Assembly (NCBI GenBank): GCA_034509925.1
Contig: CM067528.1
Location: forward strand, 2,550,001-2,614,000
Reading direction: 5' to 3'
DNA: 64,000 bases
DNA from: Hirudinaria manillensis
Lineage: Eukaryota > Annelida > Clitellata > Hirudinida > Hirudinidae
Position 1 is the stretch's first letter; each line of letters opens with the position of its first letter. Position numbers and translations under genes: made by a program. Below are positions 26,201 through 37,465 of the stretch, one piece after another. The notes beneath the pieces were generated by a model. The model saw only the letters and a program-made list of their open reading frames with translations. It made no database searches and had not been told where the DNA came from.

Positions 26201-28427
26201 TGATGTCTTTATGGTCGCATGGAAAGGATATTCAACTGCTAAACTCAATTTATAAGCAGAGATTTAAGTTTAGAATTTATTTACAATTTTAAAATTTAAC
26301 GTTTCAATATTTAAAAATTGAAGTTTAAATACTGAAATTTAAAAATCATATGACAGGAAATCCTTTATTTATTTATTTATTTATTTTTGTTTTTTTTTAT
26401 TAAAGATTTTAATTCCATTTAAAAGGACGTCATCAGCTTTTCAGTGTTCATTTTGCATTGTTTTGTGTAAAATATAATTTAATTCAGACTAAAATAATTA
26501 TGAATAAATAATTATAAATAAATAATTTATAATTAATATTAATTATAAATAATTAATAATTATAAATGCTCAAAACATTCCGACTGAAGCATTAAATATC
26601 TTAAATTATAAATATTTTAAAATTTAAAAAAATAAATTTTATCTCAGACTAAAATAATTAAAACAATCCGACTGAAACATTAAACATCGTAAATTATAAA
26701 TATTTTATAAATATGTTTTTTATAAATTCTTTTTAAATAAAATTTAATCCAGAATAAAATATATTTTAAACTGAAAAGTGAATTTAAATTATAAATGTTT
26801 TTTAATTCGTCGTCAAGAAATGAATATAGTATTAAAAAATAAAACACAAATCAAGTTGGCATCGATTGCTTCAGACAAACTATCAAATATGGCAGATTTG
26901 AGAATAATTTTTTTATAAATATTTTTATAAATATTTTTATTATATTTTTATAAATATTTTTATTATATTTTTATAAATATTTTTATTATATTTTTATAAA
27001 TATTTTTATTATATTTTTATAAATATTTTTATTATATTTATTTTTATGATATTCGAATGCTGTGAGAATATTTGCCATTAAACACTCGAAGGGCGTCCGT
27101 ACGAAGACGTAGTTTGTGAGTGCACAGCGCTCGAAACTTTATAATTGACAAGAACAAAATGATTTTTAATCCCGCGGTAAACCCCGACGAAATCCTTACC
27201 AAAGTATTCAGGGTGAACCCGAAGCATTACCCCGCGGTCACCATTACCGGTGGGTGTCGTTTCTTCCGTGGTGGTGGTGGTGGTGGTGATGGTGGTAATG
27301 ATGTTGACGATGACGAAGAGGAGTTGAGTCGGTGCCTAATGAAGGACATTGTTCTCGGCATTAACGACATTTGTTCACGACCGATGTACGCCCCTCGTTG
27401 TTCGAAGACTGACGAATTATCGCTCGGCACCAGGCAGGGAAAACATTTCTACCTCTACGTTTGGGGACCGGAGACGGGGTAGAGGGCGAAATGGGGCAGA
27501 GAGAGAGAGAGTTGAGAAACTCTTCTGTCAGTTTTAATGTTATTTTAATAGTTATTTTACGAATTATTTTTATAATATAATAATTTAATTTGTGGTGCTT
27601 TATTTTAATAATTGTTTTACGAACAGTTTTGAAGATTTATTTCAAATCGTTTTCCACGCTGGTTTTGGGTTTTGGAGGTTGTCGCTTGCAACACAAAATT
27701 GGATTCACTGGCCGATATCGAACGAAAGAGACCGAGGCAGACACACGTGCACACACGCACACACACACACACATATATACACACACACGTATACACAAAG
27801 TGCGATCGATGGAGTGTCAGACGATCGGACATCCCTTATTTGTTGATATTAAAAATTATTTCGTATAAATGTTTATATTTATTTCCTATGCTATAATATT
27901 CTTATTCACAATAACAATAATAATGGTAACTATTAATAATAATAATAATAATAATAATATAATATTATAATTAATTATAAATATATTATTATTATTATTA
28001 TATTATAATAATAACAATAATATTATTATTATTTTTGGTAAGACACTATCCAATAACGAAAGACTAAAGGATGTAATACTGCGATGATGTTACCAAGGGT
28101 TGATTGCCTGTCTTCGAGGTCCCCCTAAATCCTCCCCCAGGGTCGACCCGAGGTCCAAAATTATCCACCCCGCCCTGCTGCGCAAGATTTAACTCGCACG
28201 TGACACGGTTGGTCACGTGTTCTCAGATTTAAAATTTTTGAAATTCAACTTTCAACAAAGACTTGCTGAACATTGGAGAGAAAATTAGATTTCTTTTATA
28301 GTTGAATTTTGTTGTTTATTATTATTTAATTTATTAATTATTTATAAATATTTTCTAATATTTTCCATTAATTCGTAATTATTGCCACCACAATAGACAC
28401 CAATATTATTAAAGTTGTTTATTATTA

Positions 28428-28510
<83 letters not shown>

Positions 28511-30732
28511 GTCATTATTTTATTTATGTACATTTTATTTATTACATTCTTTATAATTATTTATTTATTAAATTCTTTGTAATTGCTAATGTTTTAGACT
28601 TTTGAAAAGCTGGGCAGACGCTGAAAGCAGTTCCTTTCATAATTTTAAAGCTCCACCAATTCCAAGCAACCACCACCACTCGAGTTTAATAATTTAAAAA
28701 AAAAAAATCTTCCGGTAAAAGAAACCTTTCAAGGGATCTTTGGAAAGAATGAAAGAATGAATGGATGGAAGATAAAAGAGACTCTCGATGGTAACCCACG
28801 ACAATCCATTGTTAACGTACGAACCAGATAAAAACCCACTCACCAAAACCCTACCTCTCCCCCTGAGGAAAGCCTTCTGAAAACTTCTGTCCCCCTATGG
28901 CCAGCCTGAAAAGTGGCCATAAACATTGGCCGATCTATCAATTCGAGTGTAAATCGGAAACTGCAGCGTCTCCAGGCGAGCCTGGAAAAGAGTTGACGAA
29001 TGCTTTCCAGAGCCAACGAAACAAGACGAAGATGTTTCGTTGCTGAGTGGAATTGTTGCGATAACAGGGACGGACGGATATTTCGACATTGGCATGTTGC
29101 CTCCAATTTCTTTTCCAGCACGTCCGTTGTTTCCTGTTGTTGGTGTTGTCGTTGTTGTTGCTGCTGAGACGATAAAACCGGTTACGTTTGTTTGCAGATC
29201 AGGATGATCAGGTTCATATGGAACTTCGAAAGGCGGAAGTGCACATTTTTATGTTAAAAGACATTCCTTGTCTTTTTGTTTTATGCCACTTAATGAAATT
29301 AGTTTGTCCAATATCGGCTATTGGTCAAAGAAGAGATTGAATTAATAACAAATTATGAATCCCTTAGCAATGGAAGCATCATCATCATCATCATCATCAT
29401 CGTCATCGTCGTCATGATCAAAGTCCACTAAAGCGTCAGGGTAATTACTCCGAACAGATCGCAACGATTACGGAGGCCTCCTCTCCATCCAATTATTCCT
29501 CCCTCGAAAGGCTGCCAACATCCATTCACCCCAACCCCACCCCCAACATGCCATCGGGGTGTCTCAGGCAATCTCTGGATAATCAGGGCGTGGTTGACTA
29601 AGAATTCAATTTATCTCAGAGAGGAGGAATAGGCGAATGGATAGATGGGTTGACGGATGGATGGATGGATGGATGGATGGATGGATGGATGGATGGATGG
29701 ATGGATGGATGGATGGATGGATGGATGTATGGATGGACGGACGGATGGATGGATGGATGGATGGATGGATGGATGGATGGACGGACGGATGGATGGATGG
29801 ATGGATGGACGAGCAGATGGACGGATTTATCAAGTCCAATATTCACTTAGGAAAATTGTAAGTGTTCTCGGAACGATGTCAAATAATTTAAATTATATTT
29901 AATTGCATTTAACGACATTTCTCGTATCAAGTTTTCAGGTCATAATTTATTCTTAAATGCGTATAAATCTCGTCGTTAAAATAACGCTCTAAAATCATTT
30001 TTGTCTTGAAAATGATGTCGGCCATATATTCCCGGCTGCTATCATCCTTTATTAAAAAACAACACAAACACACACGCACAGATACACGCGCGCACACAGA
30101 GACATACACAGGCACGGACGATATTCGGTTGCAATTTTGGGGCCAGAGAGTTCACCCTACAGTCCCGACCTCGCCCTATAATGAGTATTTTTTGTTAATT
30201 TTTTTTTTTTTTAAATTGGACAAAATCCGAAGAAGAGAAAAAAAGAAGTATTGATATAAGAAATTTAAAAGAAAAATATCGAAAAATAAGTTTTTAATTT
30301 CCGAGGTTCCACGTTCTGCTTTCGAAAGAGAAAGTCACTCGATGAAATGGAGTTTGGAAAATCCAGTGTTTGAGAATGGAAAACATTTTCGCGTCCAACT
30401 GAAACCTGGCTGAAATCTGAGTGTTCTAGTGGGGAATTTTGGGGGTGGTTTGGGGCAGTAGGGAGTTGACAATAAATTGTTGTTCTTGTTGTCCGGGCCT
30501 TTGGCGAGTTACTGTTCCAGCTAATTCGGACGTATACAATGGTTATACGACGCTGTTTAACCCCGGCAGAGACTCCCGGATAAAGCTCCACCTCCCTCTC
30601 TTCCGGACGTGGAAGAAATTTAAATGAAAATGTGGACCGCCATAATTGCTGTCGAGACATCTAGAGACGTCAGTTTGTCGAAGCGTAGATACGAGATGAT
30701 GATGCTTTGTTTTATTAATATTATTATTGTTG

Positions 30733-30811
<79 letters not shown>

Positions 30812-31738
30812 CATCATCATCATCATCATCATCATCATCGTCCATTCTCAGACGAAGACGACGGCAAAAGGGTCCGTTCGGCCGACGGTTCCCTGGAACA
30901 TTTGTTGGCCTCTCACTTATCAGACTCCAACTCTCTCCTCTCGACTCCAGTTTATGCGACGTCGTCCGCCTCGCCGTCCCGGAAAGCCGGCTTAGCACAT
31001 CCGGTTTCCAACGCTTCGCTCGGACCTCGGAACATCGTCTTCGGTGGTCCTTCATCAGACTCGACGGATCAGCCGGACTCAGGCTTCGACAAGGATTACC
31101 ACCTGGGTGGACCGCAGAGGCATCGCCATCGTCTGCCTCTTCATCCTCACCATCACCATCATCATCGCCGTCAACAACAGCAGCAGCAGCAGCGGCACCA
31201 CTCGAGACAGCGCCGACTTCAGAACTTTCGACTGCCTATCGATCCGTTGGACGGATGTTCGCTGTGCACCTCCAACCCCATCACCCCACCGTCAGGCGAC
31301 GACGGCGAATTCGACGGCGAATCGCCTAGGTCTCCAGACCAGGCCACCTCGGATACCCAAGTCAATCGGAACAGGGCCGCTTCATCGAGACTGACTACTT
31401 TTGATTCGCCTGCCGTGGAATTCCAATTGCTGAATGCTCGGTCCATACTCAAGGGTTGCAACCCTCGGAGATCTGGGAAGAATGCACGAATGCAGGAGAC
31501 GGATCAGACCACCACCACGAACGAGAGCCTGAGCCAAGCCCCGAGCAAGATCTTGTCCAGGTTCGAAGCCGAGAGATCGTCTCAAGGCTCTCCGAATTCC
31601 TCGTCGAGGAAGACACCCAGCGATCCGGTCGAGAATCTCTCTCTCCCGAACATATTTTCGCTCTCCCCTTCCGGCCTGAACCCCTTTGCCAGTCACACGA
31701 CATTCCATCAAAGCCAACAGAGGTTCCACGCCAGCTAA
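12686..31738 (+). CDS. Shaw (KCNC-like): Shaw/Kv3-family voltage-gated potassium channel, four coding exons
   Basis: Exons 12686-12970, 15064-15291, 15485-16820 and 30852-31738 join in phase to give 911 aa. Residues 6-170 form the T1 tetramerisation domain, with the Zn motif HX5CX20CC (H72, C78, C99, C100). Exon 3 holds S1 (about 172-191), S2 (321-343), S3 (355-373), S4 (382-399), S5 (415-439), the selectivity filter TVGYGD (466-471) and S6 with PVP (497-499). S4 reads [16 protein letters not shown]: the outer arginines of vertebrate Kv3 are missing, as in Drosophila Shaw. The S1-S2 loop is very long (about 118 residues, Ser/Thr-rich). The terminal exon is linked by phase (G + AC gives Asp) and by open, Ser/Pro-rich coding sequence with a His run and a Gln run; it codes a cytoplasmic tail of about 295 aa. 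The first three exons are near certain; the last exon is likely. A short version would end at 16867 if the third intron were retained. Confidence 0.92.
12971..15063 (+). other. Intron 1 of the Shaw channel gene
   Basis: Bounded by GTGGGC donor and CAG acceptor. Contains small AAT and ATT repeats (13120-13140, 13480-13515, 13860-13915). No nested gene is seen; the open frame at 14368-14739 has no recognisable similarity. Confidence 0.7.
15292..15484 (+). other. Intron 2 of the Shaw channel gene
   Basis: Short intron of 193 bp from donor GTTAGG to acceptor TTGCAG. Confidence 0.85.
17091..17157. repeat. Pyrimidine tract of TCC, TCA and TCT triplets
   Basis: Strong strand bias: C+T only apart from TCA units. 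Lies 270 bp into intron 3 of the channel gene. Confidence 0.9.
17240..17470. repeat. Imperfect CAT/CGT repeat region
   Basis: TCGTCG, CATCAC and CATCAT blocks, with a tandem AAGGTCATCATAATAGTCAT-type unit twice at about 17408-17455. Confidence 0.75.
17640..17795. repeat. 36-bp minisatellite, about four copies
   Basis: A 36-bp unit (starting GGTGGTGGTTGTGATGATAA) is repeated head to tail about four times with one or two changes per copy. The period is a multiple of three, so open frames run through it on both strands; these are not treated as genes. Confidence 0.9.
17850..18015. repeat. GAT/GAC trinucleotide array
   Basis: About 165 bp of GAT and GAC triplets in irregular order, just right of the 36-bp minisatellite. 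Confidence 0.93.
19480..19592. repeat. GTT/GTG pentamer-like repeat
   Basis: Units such as GTTGTGTTGTT with GTGATGTTG variants repeat for about 110 bp. Confidence 0.85.
19857..19931. repeat. TTATTACAA repeat, dispersed copy 1
   Basis: AATTTATTACAATTT units separated by ATTATCATAA. A very similar stretch lies at 22446-22497, so this is a small dispersed repeat rather than only a local array. Confidence 0.7.
20610..20840. repeat. Imperfect (AAT)n/(AAC)n tract
   Basis: AAT with AAC and AGT interruptions over 230 bp. Confidence 0.9.
20983..21262. repeat. Compound (TTG)n/(ATT)n array with a 27-bp higher-order unit
   Basis: Blocks of TTG and ATT alternate. From about 21109 to 21190 a 27-bp unit, GATATTATTATT followed by five TTG-like triplets, repeats three times. 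Confidence 0.9.
23430..23576. repeat. (TTCA)n/(TTCG)n tetranucleotide array
   Basis: About 36 units with TTCG blocks at both ends and in the middle, so the CpG variants cluster. Confidence 0.93.
23768..23840. repeat. Short minisatellite, AATTCACCTGAAA-type unit, three copies
   Basis: AATTCACCTGAAA followed by a variable 8-9 bp recurs three times, with one more partial copy to the right. Confidence 0.7.
26925..27045. repeat. 23-bp A+T-only minisatellite, about five copies
   Basis: Unit TTTTTATAAATATTTTTATT plus ATA is repeated almost without change. It is pure A+T and highly uniform, so it is probably young. Confidence 0.9.
28420..28512. repeat. (ATT)n microsatellite
   Basis: About 30 near-perfect ATT units. 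Confidence 0.95.
29640..29822. repeat. (GGAT)n microsatellite
   Basis: About 45 GGAT units with a few GGAC changes; the same motif family as the decayed array at 8.9-9.2 kb, but much more uniform. Open frames over it on both strands (Trp-Met-Asp-Gly or His-Pro-Ser-Ile runs) are artefacts. Confidence 0.96.
30722..30840. repeat. (ATT)n(ATC)n array directly before the last channel exon
   Basis: About 30 ATT units then about ten ATC units end only 11 bp before the 3' splice site at 30851. The array occupies the place where the branch point and polypyrimidine tract normally lie. Confidence 0.93.
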
Positions 31739-32901
31739 TCTGCCCGTCGAGTGACTTACACGGACAACCGGAAACTGTTTCACATTCGCGACACGTTCAC
31801 CTCGTACAGTGTCGTCCTATTTTTCGTGCGTGCAAGTTACTCGGTCTTCAGTTCTTGAAAGAGGCTTTCCTCACTTAGCGTTACGTAATGTTTCCACAGT
31901 ATAATGTATTATCTCCACGTGCGTATTACAACATAATATCACCACGACTTCATGTAATGTTTTCAGAATTTAGCGTATATCCCCGCGATGGATATATAAA
32001 TACATACAAAAAAGAGAGGCTTCAGTTGAGACTTAAAAACGTAAACAACAAAGAATATCGACTTTTTCAATTCCCAAACCATGAATCACAAACACGACCT
32101 GAGCGTGCAAAGAAATCAGACTCAGAATCAATCCCCAAACATTCCACAAGGCATTGGGAAAATAGTTTTTACATTTTCTCCTTCTGCCCTACTGGGCGCC
32201 CGACACTGGACAAATGATGGCCAAAAGACAACTCGCAGGGACTCGTCGGTTTGCCATGATTCCCTAAGTCAGGAATTAGGGCAGGGATAGGCTAGGGTCT
32301 GAGCAGGTTATGCACTAAAGGTCCACTGCACCTAGATTGAACTTCTACCTGAACTAACCCTCTCCCAAGGGGTTCCTAGATAGAACAAAATTCCCATCAA
32401 ACACTAGATATACCACTGCAAATGAAAAGCAGATGCATTTCTGAATTTCCATCCGAGATCACTTCGAACACGGACCTTGGACATCCTCGAAGTCCGTTAA
32501 TAAATAGTCCGAGTCCGCACATTTTTAACCATCAGCTTTCCGAGCAAGACGATTTTATGGCATCGACAGGTCCTAAATCCCCTGTCGGCTCGGGTCACCT
32601 CGACACCTTCCTTCGGGCCAAAGCCGGCTAAGCACAAAAAGCCTCGAGCATAAAGCAGTCGACAGCAAAAACACGAAGACATCAAGCAGGCAGCACGTCG
32701 TCACTTAATTAACATAATTAATAAAATTATTATGATTATAATAATCATCATTGAAGAACGAACGTTCCCACGGAAACCAACCAGTTCCGAGCACCACGAC
32801 TCGAGCGCAACGTCACAAAGAAACTTTCCAAAACGGAGAGAAACAGAAACTGAAACACGACACGACACAGAGATCACCGACTGGCGCCGCCGTCGTTGGA
32901 A
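31739..32901. other. Region between the channel stop and NUDC: channel 3' UTR and a possible extra exon
   Basis: Mostly non-coding. One stretch, 32422-32634, is open on the plus strand, G+C-richer than its flanks and Ser/Pro-rich (contains HPRSPL and GPKSPV). It could be an alternative terminal exon of the channel gene, but the acceptor before it is weak. No other gene is supported. Confidence 0.35.
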
Positions 32902-35555
32902 TCACGAGAACTTGGCTTTCGAGAAGTCCATCTCCGGATGCTTGGCCATGAAGCTGGATGATGATGATGATACAAGCAAATGAATTAATCTCTGGACGAG
33001 CAGGATTTAACAAATAAAAATAAAACTGTTAACTCTGCAGAATTATGGGGAACAATGCACATGTAAAACATGGCATCAGGTCAATTGCTCAATCAATCAA
33101 TCAAATCACAATTCATAGGATTACATAACTTATTCATAAGATCTCAACTTTTTTACTGAGTCATGACTTACTCTTTGAGTATGTCCTGTTTCTTCTGATC
33201 GTCTGAAGTCGGAAGACCGAGCTCCTTCTGCCTCTGGTCGTACATCATCTTCTCGACGGTGCCTCTCGTGTCCTCGTCAAGATCTGACAACTGCGTCGAA
33301 TCAAAAAGTCATCGGAAGATATCAAACGATTGTCTCTCCTCGGGTGATATCAAAGAATCATCTCTCAACGCGTCTTAAACAACTAGCCTAAGTTCAACGT
33401 GAGAAATCAGACGACCACTTAATTAACGATACATCGGAAAGTATGCATGATAACAGGAAAAATAAATAAAAATTAATAATAAAACGAAGCCAATCGAAAA
33501 CCTTGGAATTTTCTGGAACGATTTTCCTGGTGTTAATCTCTGGATCAGTTGTCATCAGCCTGCCCCACCACTCCATCTTGTTTACCTGATTAATATTAAT
33601 TAATTAGTAATTCATTATTTGTTCCAATTAAATGGCAATTCTTCCAGCATCTGCTCTTGTTTTCATCAGACATCCATTAGATTTGCATTCATCAATGATG
33701 ACAACGCAGCCACCAACATCACAAGAAATTATTAAAATGCAGATCCTACAAAACGGTACAGTATCCTGAATTGACATTATTTGGAACGTGTCGTATGTCA
33801 AACGTCAGAGAAGCATCCAAAGTATCGTGGACCCGTGACTAGAGAAGCAAAATGTCAGACCTTTTCAATGTTCAGAACGATGATCTTCCTGTCCAAGAGG
33901 CACCAGGTGGACTCCTCCAGTTTCATTTCCTTTTCAACTTCTCCGTCGATGATCGGCGCCTGCCCTTTCAGTCCCACCGTGAGATGCTACGAGGGGAGGA
34001 GACATTAATATTAATTATCCGGGTTCGTTAATATTAACGTCCGTCGGCCGATTCGTGCGGATCCTAAATCACGAGCAAATGAGTACAAAAAAATAGGATT
34101 GATCTACACGTGGGATGCCATCATTAATTTGACTCAAGTCACTGGATCCATGAGAAGATATCTTGCACAAGGCATCTAGCATGGTCAGTCAACAACTTAA
34201 CCACCACCAAATGCAAATTACAGTCTTAATAATATCAACTAAAAACCAACAAAAAAAATAATTATTAAGCAAAATATTATTATTAATTCACCTTTTTCTT
34301 AATTACAACATTAACTTGAGCTGCTTTGACTTGAATGTTGAGAGGGATTTTGACCTGAAAGTTGACATTAAAGCTGTTTTTAAAACCACATTTAAAAATA
34401 TATTTTTATTTTTAAACATTGAAAGTTTTCTGGCATTCCAAGGATATTACAAATTCACCTGGAAATATTTGTGACCGGTATTTCATAATTTCAAATGGCC
34501 ATGATGACATGCATGAATTTAAGAATATTCCATAAGAAATAATACAACGATCAGCCACCACAACTTCCCACAAACCTCAATCTCCGACAGGGTCTGCGTC
34601 CACTTGTACTTTTCCAAGTCGGCTCCGTTACCGGCATTCGGTTTGAGTTTCCCCCTGTCTTTCTCGTCTTCTTCCTCTTCCTATGGAATTTGTCAACAAA
34701 TGTAAGTCACTTTCATCTTTTTACATGATTTCTTAAACTCGTGAATTTGTAAAAGTAATCAAATACTTAAAATGAAAAAATATTCTTGTTGAGAAAATTT
34801 AATCTTAGATTTTATAATTAGTGAAACGTAGCATTCTAGGCTTCAGACCTCTTCATCTTTCTTCTCTTCTTTGGCAACTGAGGGCTCGGTTGTGACTTCT
34901 TCTACCTTTGTCTCTTTCAACTTTTTCTACAAGACAAATGATGACATTCAGGAGCTTTTAGCAGCCATAAACATTAATCACAAAGGCTATGTCAAGCATA
35001 CTTTAATTTAGTACTTTTAAGATGTAAAATTAATTAAACATTTAATTGCTCTACCTGCTCATCAATTTCCTTTTGCAATTGTTCCGCTTCTTCATCGGTT
35101 ATTTCTTTGATCTTTGGCTCTCCTGAACCCTGCTCCTCTGCAGCTTTCTTTGCTGCGAGTTTTTCTTTTCTTTGCTTCTCCTCTTCTTCCCTTTCTCGCT
35201 TCTCTTTAGCACCTCTCTCCATGGCTTCTTTTTCAAAGATTTTGAACTTTTCTAACAGCAGCTAATAATATTAATTGCAAAAAACTGTTATAGATCCAAT
35301 AGGAAAACATTGATCATGGCCAATGCAATTAAGTCTAACTTTTTCAGCACTTCCTTTGCCTCCTCCGAAATAAAAATCAGTTTTTCTTCCGAGAAAGCTG
35401 AAGAAATGTTCCAGAAGCTGGAAAAACGAATACAATAATATGCTTTACTTTAAAAGCAGACTCAAAAAACGTTAAGTACGCACCTCTTGGATGCCGCCTT
35501 CGCACTGGCTTGCCAAGCTTAGGAACATGCCATCAAACCTATCATAACTTGCCAT
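32902..35555 (-). CDS. NUDC: Nuclear migration protein NudC, ten exons
   Basis: Minus-strand exons are 35484-35555, 35340-35417, 35055-35261, 34849-34926, 34576-34680, 34292-34354, 33861-33986, 33502-33585, 33172-33290 and 32902-32953; phases agree and give 327 aa (human NUDC is 331). NudC is an HSP90-linked chaperone that works with LIS1 and dynein in nuclear movement and cytokinesis. The N-terminus matches the family ([28 protein letters not shown]). A charged coiled coil follows (about 51-145), with [13 protein letters not shown]. The CS/p23-like domain spans about 165-258, including [24 protein letters not shown] and NKMEWW. The C-terminus ends [12 protein letters not shown], as in other NudC proteins. 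The many small in-frame exons explain why no long open frame is visible. Confidence 0.97.
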
Positions 35556-35777
35556 AGCGATAGTTTAAGAATTATTATTTGACACGACCGAACACGATAA
35601 CACCACGACTCTTCTGGCAACGACCAAAGAACTGCTTATCGATGCTATAACAACCGGTCGAAAACGGACTTTCGAGAACTGTATTCGAATGTTTAAATCC
35701 ATCAAAGTCTCAACTTATTTTTAAAAAATACTAGGAATAAACAATAATCATTTCGACGTAATTTTTTAATGAAGATT

Positions 35778-36110
35778 TTATTTTAGCTCCAACCTAATAA
35801 AACATGTCACAATGTCGTCTGATTCGTAAATGATACATAATATGAAGTGGACAATAAAGCAAAGTAAAAAAAAGAAAAATCCCATGGCTCCGAGAAAGAT
35901 ATAGTAACAAGTATAATATGCAAATACACTTTTGAATTTCACTTTTCTCTTTACGACATGCCCTTTTATTTTTCTGGATGGCGCATGGCTCTCCTTTCCG
36001 GCAGTGTCTATTTGCGAAGACTCGGGACGGCGAGACCTGAAATAAAATGCAAATACAAATCGAAAATTTGTTCTTTGATGTGAATTCGCAACTCACCTAG
36101 CTCCAGACAT
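35778..36110 (-). CDS. Small single-pass membrane protein, unknown family
   Basis: A 14-nt first exon (36097-36110, MSGA plus two bases) splices with consensus GTGAGT to a second exon (35778-36036) and gives 90 aa. Residues 1-42 are Ser-, Lys- and Arg-rich with a basic patch (VVKRKVKFK). Residues about 46-74 are strongly hydrophobic (YIFLGAMGFFFFLLCFIVHF onward) and form one membrane segment or a hairpin. A short tail ends in LELK. Its start lies 220 bp from... the NUDC start on the same strand side, so it follows BCDIN3D and precedes NUDC in minus-strand order. I do not recognise a named family. Support comes from clean splice sites and coherent protein composition; the alternative, an unspliced frame in this region, gives a disordered Cys-rich product and is less likely. 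Confidence 0.6.
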
Positions 36111-36624
36111 TGGAGCGTAGAACTTGGAAACGCGTTGTTTACAACTCTTTCAGCGGTACTAAGGACAGGTGGAAGCGCACCATTTGCTTTGACGAATCAA
36201 TGGTGGTGACGTGCACTTCTAGCTGCTAGAGCCATTAAAACACAGATCTGAGTTATGACCCACAATCTGCACCTTTGCCCCAAACATTTATCAGAAGTTC
36301 AAGTCATTAACCACTTACTCACAATTTGAGATTTTGTAATTTTACAAAGTTGAAATTTTGGCACTACCATACTGAAGGTCCTATCAGCATTCCACAGTAT
36401 AAATCTCAATGTGTCATAACCATACGACTGCTGCTTGATTTTGTATTCTTTCAAATTTATGAATTTCACTTAATTGGTTCCTTAAATGTTCTAGCAAGCA
36501 ATGCAGCAAAATGCATTTTGTTGGGCCTTGTTGTGCATCTATTGACTCATAAACCAACACAAATACAATCACAAACCAAACAAGTTTACCAATAGATTTC
36601 TTAATCAACAAAAATTTCTTATGT

Positions 36625-37465
36625 TCATTTCAACAAATCGTTTGATCTGAAAAGATATAGATCCCTGCCCCACTCTGTTTGCCCAAAATGTTTCACGACG
36701 TGCATGGAGCAATCGGAAGTCAAAAACTTGCACATTTCATTTCCAACTTCTTCTCTCCATCGCAAGGTATCAAATTCTCGAAAAGGTTCACAGTTTAATC
36801 GCTTGGATCTCCTCACTGCAGACTTGTAACTCTTCCAAGATTGTGGTTCGAGAAGTATGTGACGACCAATTTTAGAGATGTATTTCAAAAAGTCTTTCAG
36901 GGATTCGTCCCCACCTATTAAATGAATCCACATAGTTACAGAAAATACGAATATTATATCAAATTTTTTCACATCATGCTCCTCCAAATATGCCTCGACT
37001 ATTGAGCATCTATCTTCTTTCGATGTTATGTTGGCCACTTTGAAGTCTAAATGATCTGCATTGGGATTATTTTCAATACTTCTCTGTATGCAAACTGAAT
37101 CCAAATCAATGCCAAGAACCTTCAAGTTGCGGGTTCCTTTGAAGTGATTCAGTAATCCATATGTTAATTCCTGAAAAAAAAGATAACTTGTAAAATTCCA
37201 TTTAGTGGCATGTCCACTTATTATAAACAATGCTTATCATAGGACATGTCACTTATGAAAGGAACTACCAACCAAAAGATTTAAAAAAGTTCCTACCAAA
37301 ATAACTTACCCCAGAATTGCATCCTACATCCAATGCAAAGACATTCCCACTCAATTCCAGCTCATTTAAAAGATCATCCGGAATCAAACTCAATCGCTTT
37401 TCGGGAGGGTTAAAAGAATAGTAATTAATAAAATTTCCGTGCCTCGCTGATCCTGGGTCAGACAT
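36625..37465 (-). CDS. BCDIN3D: RNA 5'-monophosphate methyltransferase BCDIN3D, two exons
   Basis: Exons 37310-37465 and 36625-37170 join in phase 0 to give 233 aa. BCDIN3D uses SAM to methylate the 5'-monophosphate of RNAs, notably histidine tRNA in cells and some pre-miRNAs. The N-terminus has the Bin3 signature GNFINYYSFNPPEKRL, then SAM motif I at FALDVGCNSG (split after the last Gly by the intron). Downstream are GIDLDSVC (acidic residue for the SAM ribose), FVFSVTMWIHL and a core HILLEPQSWKSYKSA, all typical of the Bin3 domain. The C-terminal FGQTEWGRDLYLFR also matches. It is shorter than human BCDIN3D (292 aa), mainly at the ends. Confidence 0.95.

Larger units (their letters stand above)
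16821..30851 (+). other. Intron 3 of the Shaw channel gene (14 kb), rich in simple repeats
   Basis: Donor GTCAGC, acceptor CTCAG. I see no convincing nested gene. Frames such as 24202-24720 (ends in a Gln run), 27120-27482 (Gly and Asp runs) and 28840-29121 have no family signature. The intron holds about 20 microsatellite or minisatellite tracts, listed separately where large. Smaller ones are at 18360-18480 (ATC), 18240-18280 (AAT), 21400-21445 (ATT), 23060-23240 (ATT and AAT), 24595-24650 (CAA), 25640-25700 (GGTG), 27750-27795 (CA/TA) and 30060-30112 (CA-like). Confidence 0.7.

Noticed and set aside
27120..27482. 120-codon plus-strand frame
   Set aside because: Needs a non-ATG start at its stated length, has Gly and Asp runs from short repeats and no family match. 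Part of it looks coding-like, so it remains an open question only.
28840..29121. 93-codon minus-strand frame in the channel intron
   Set aside because: No family similarity and no splice partners seen.
29606..29861. Repeat proteins with WMDG or HPSI units
   Set aside because: Translation of the GGAT microsatellite.
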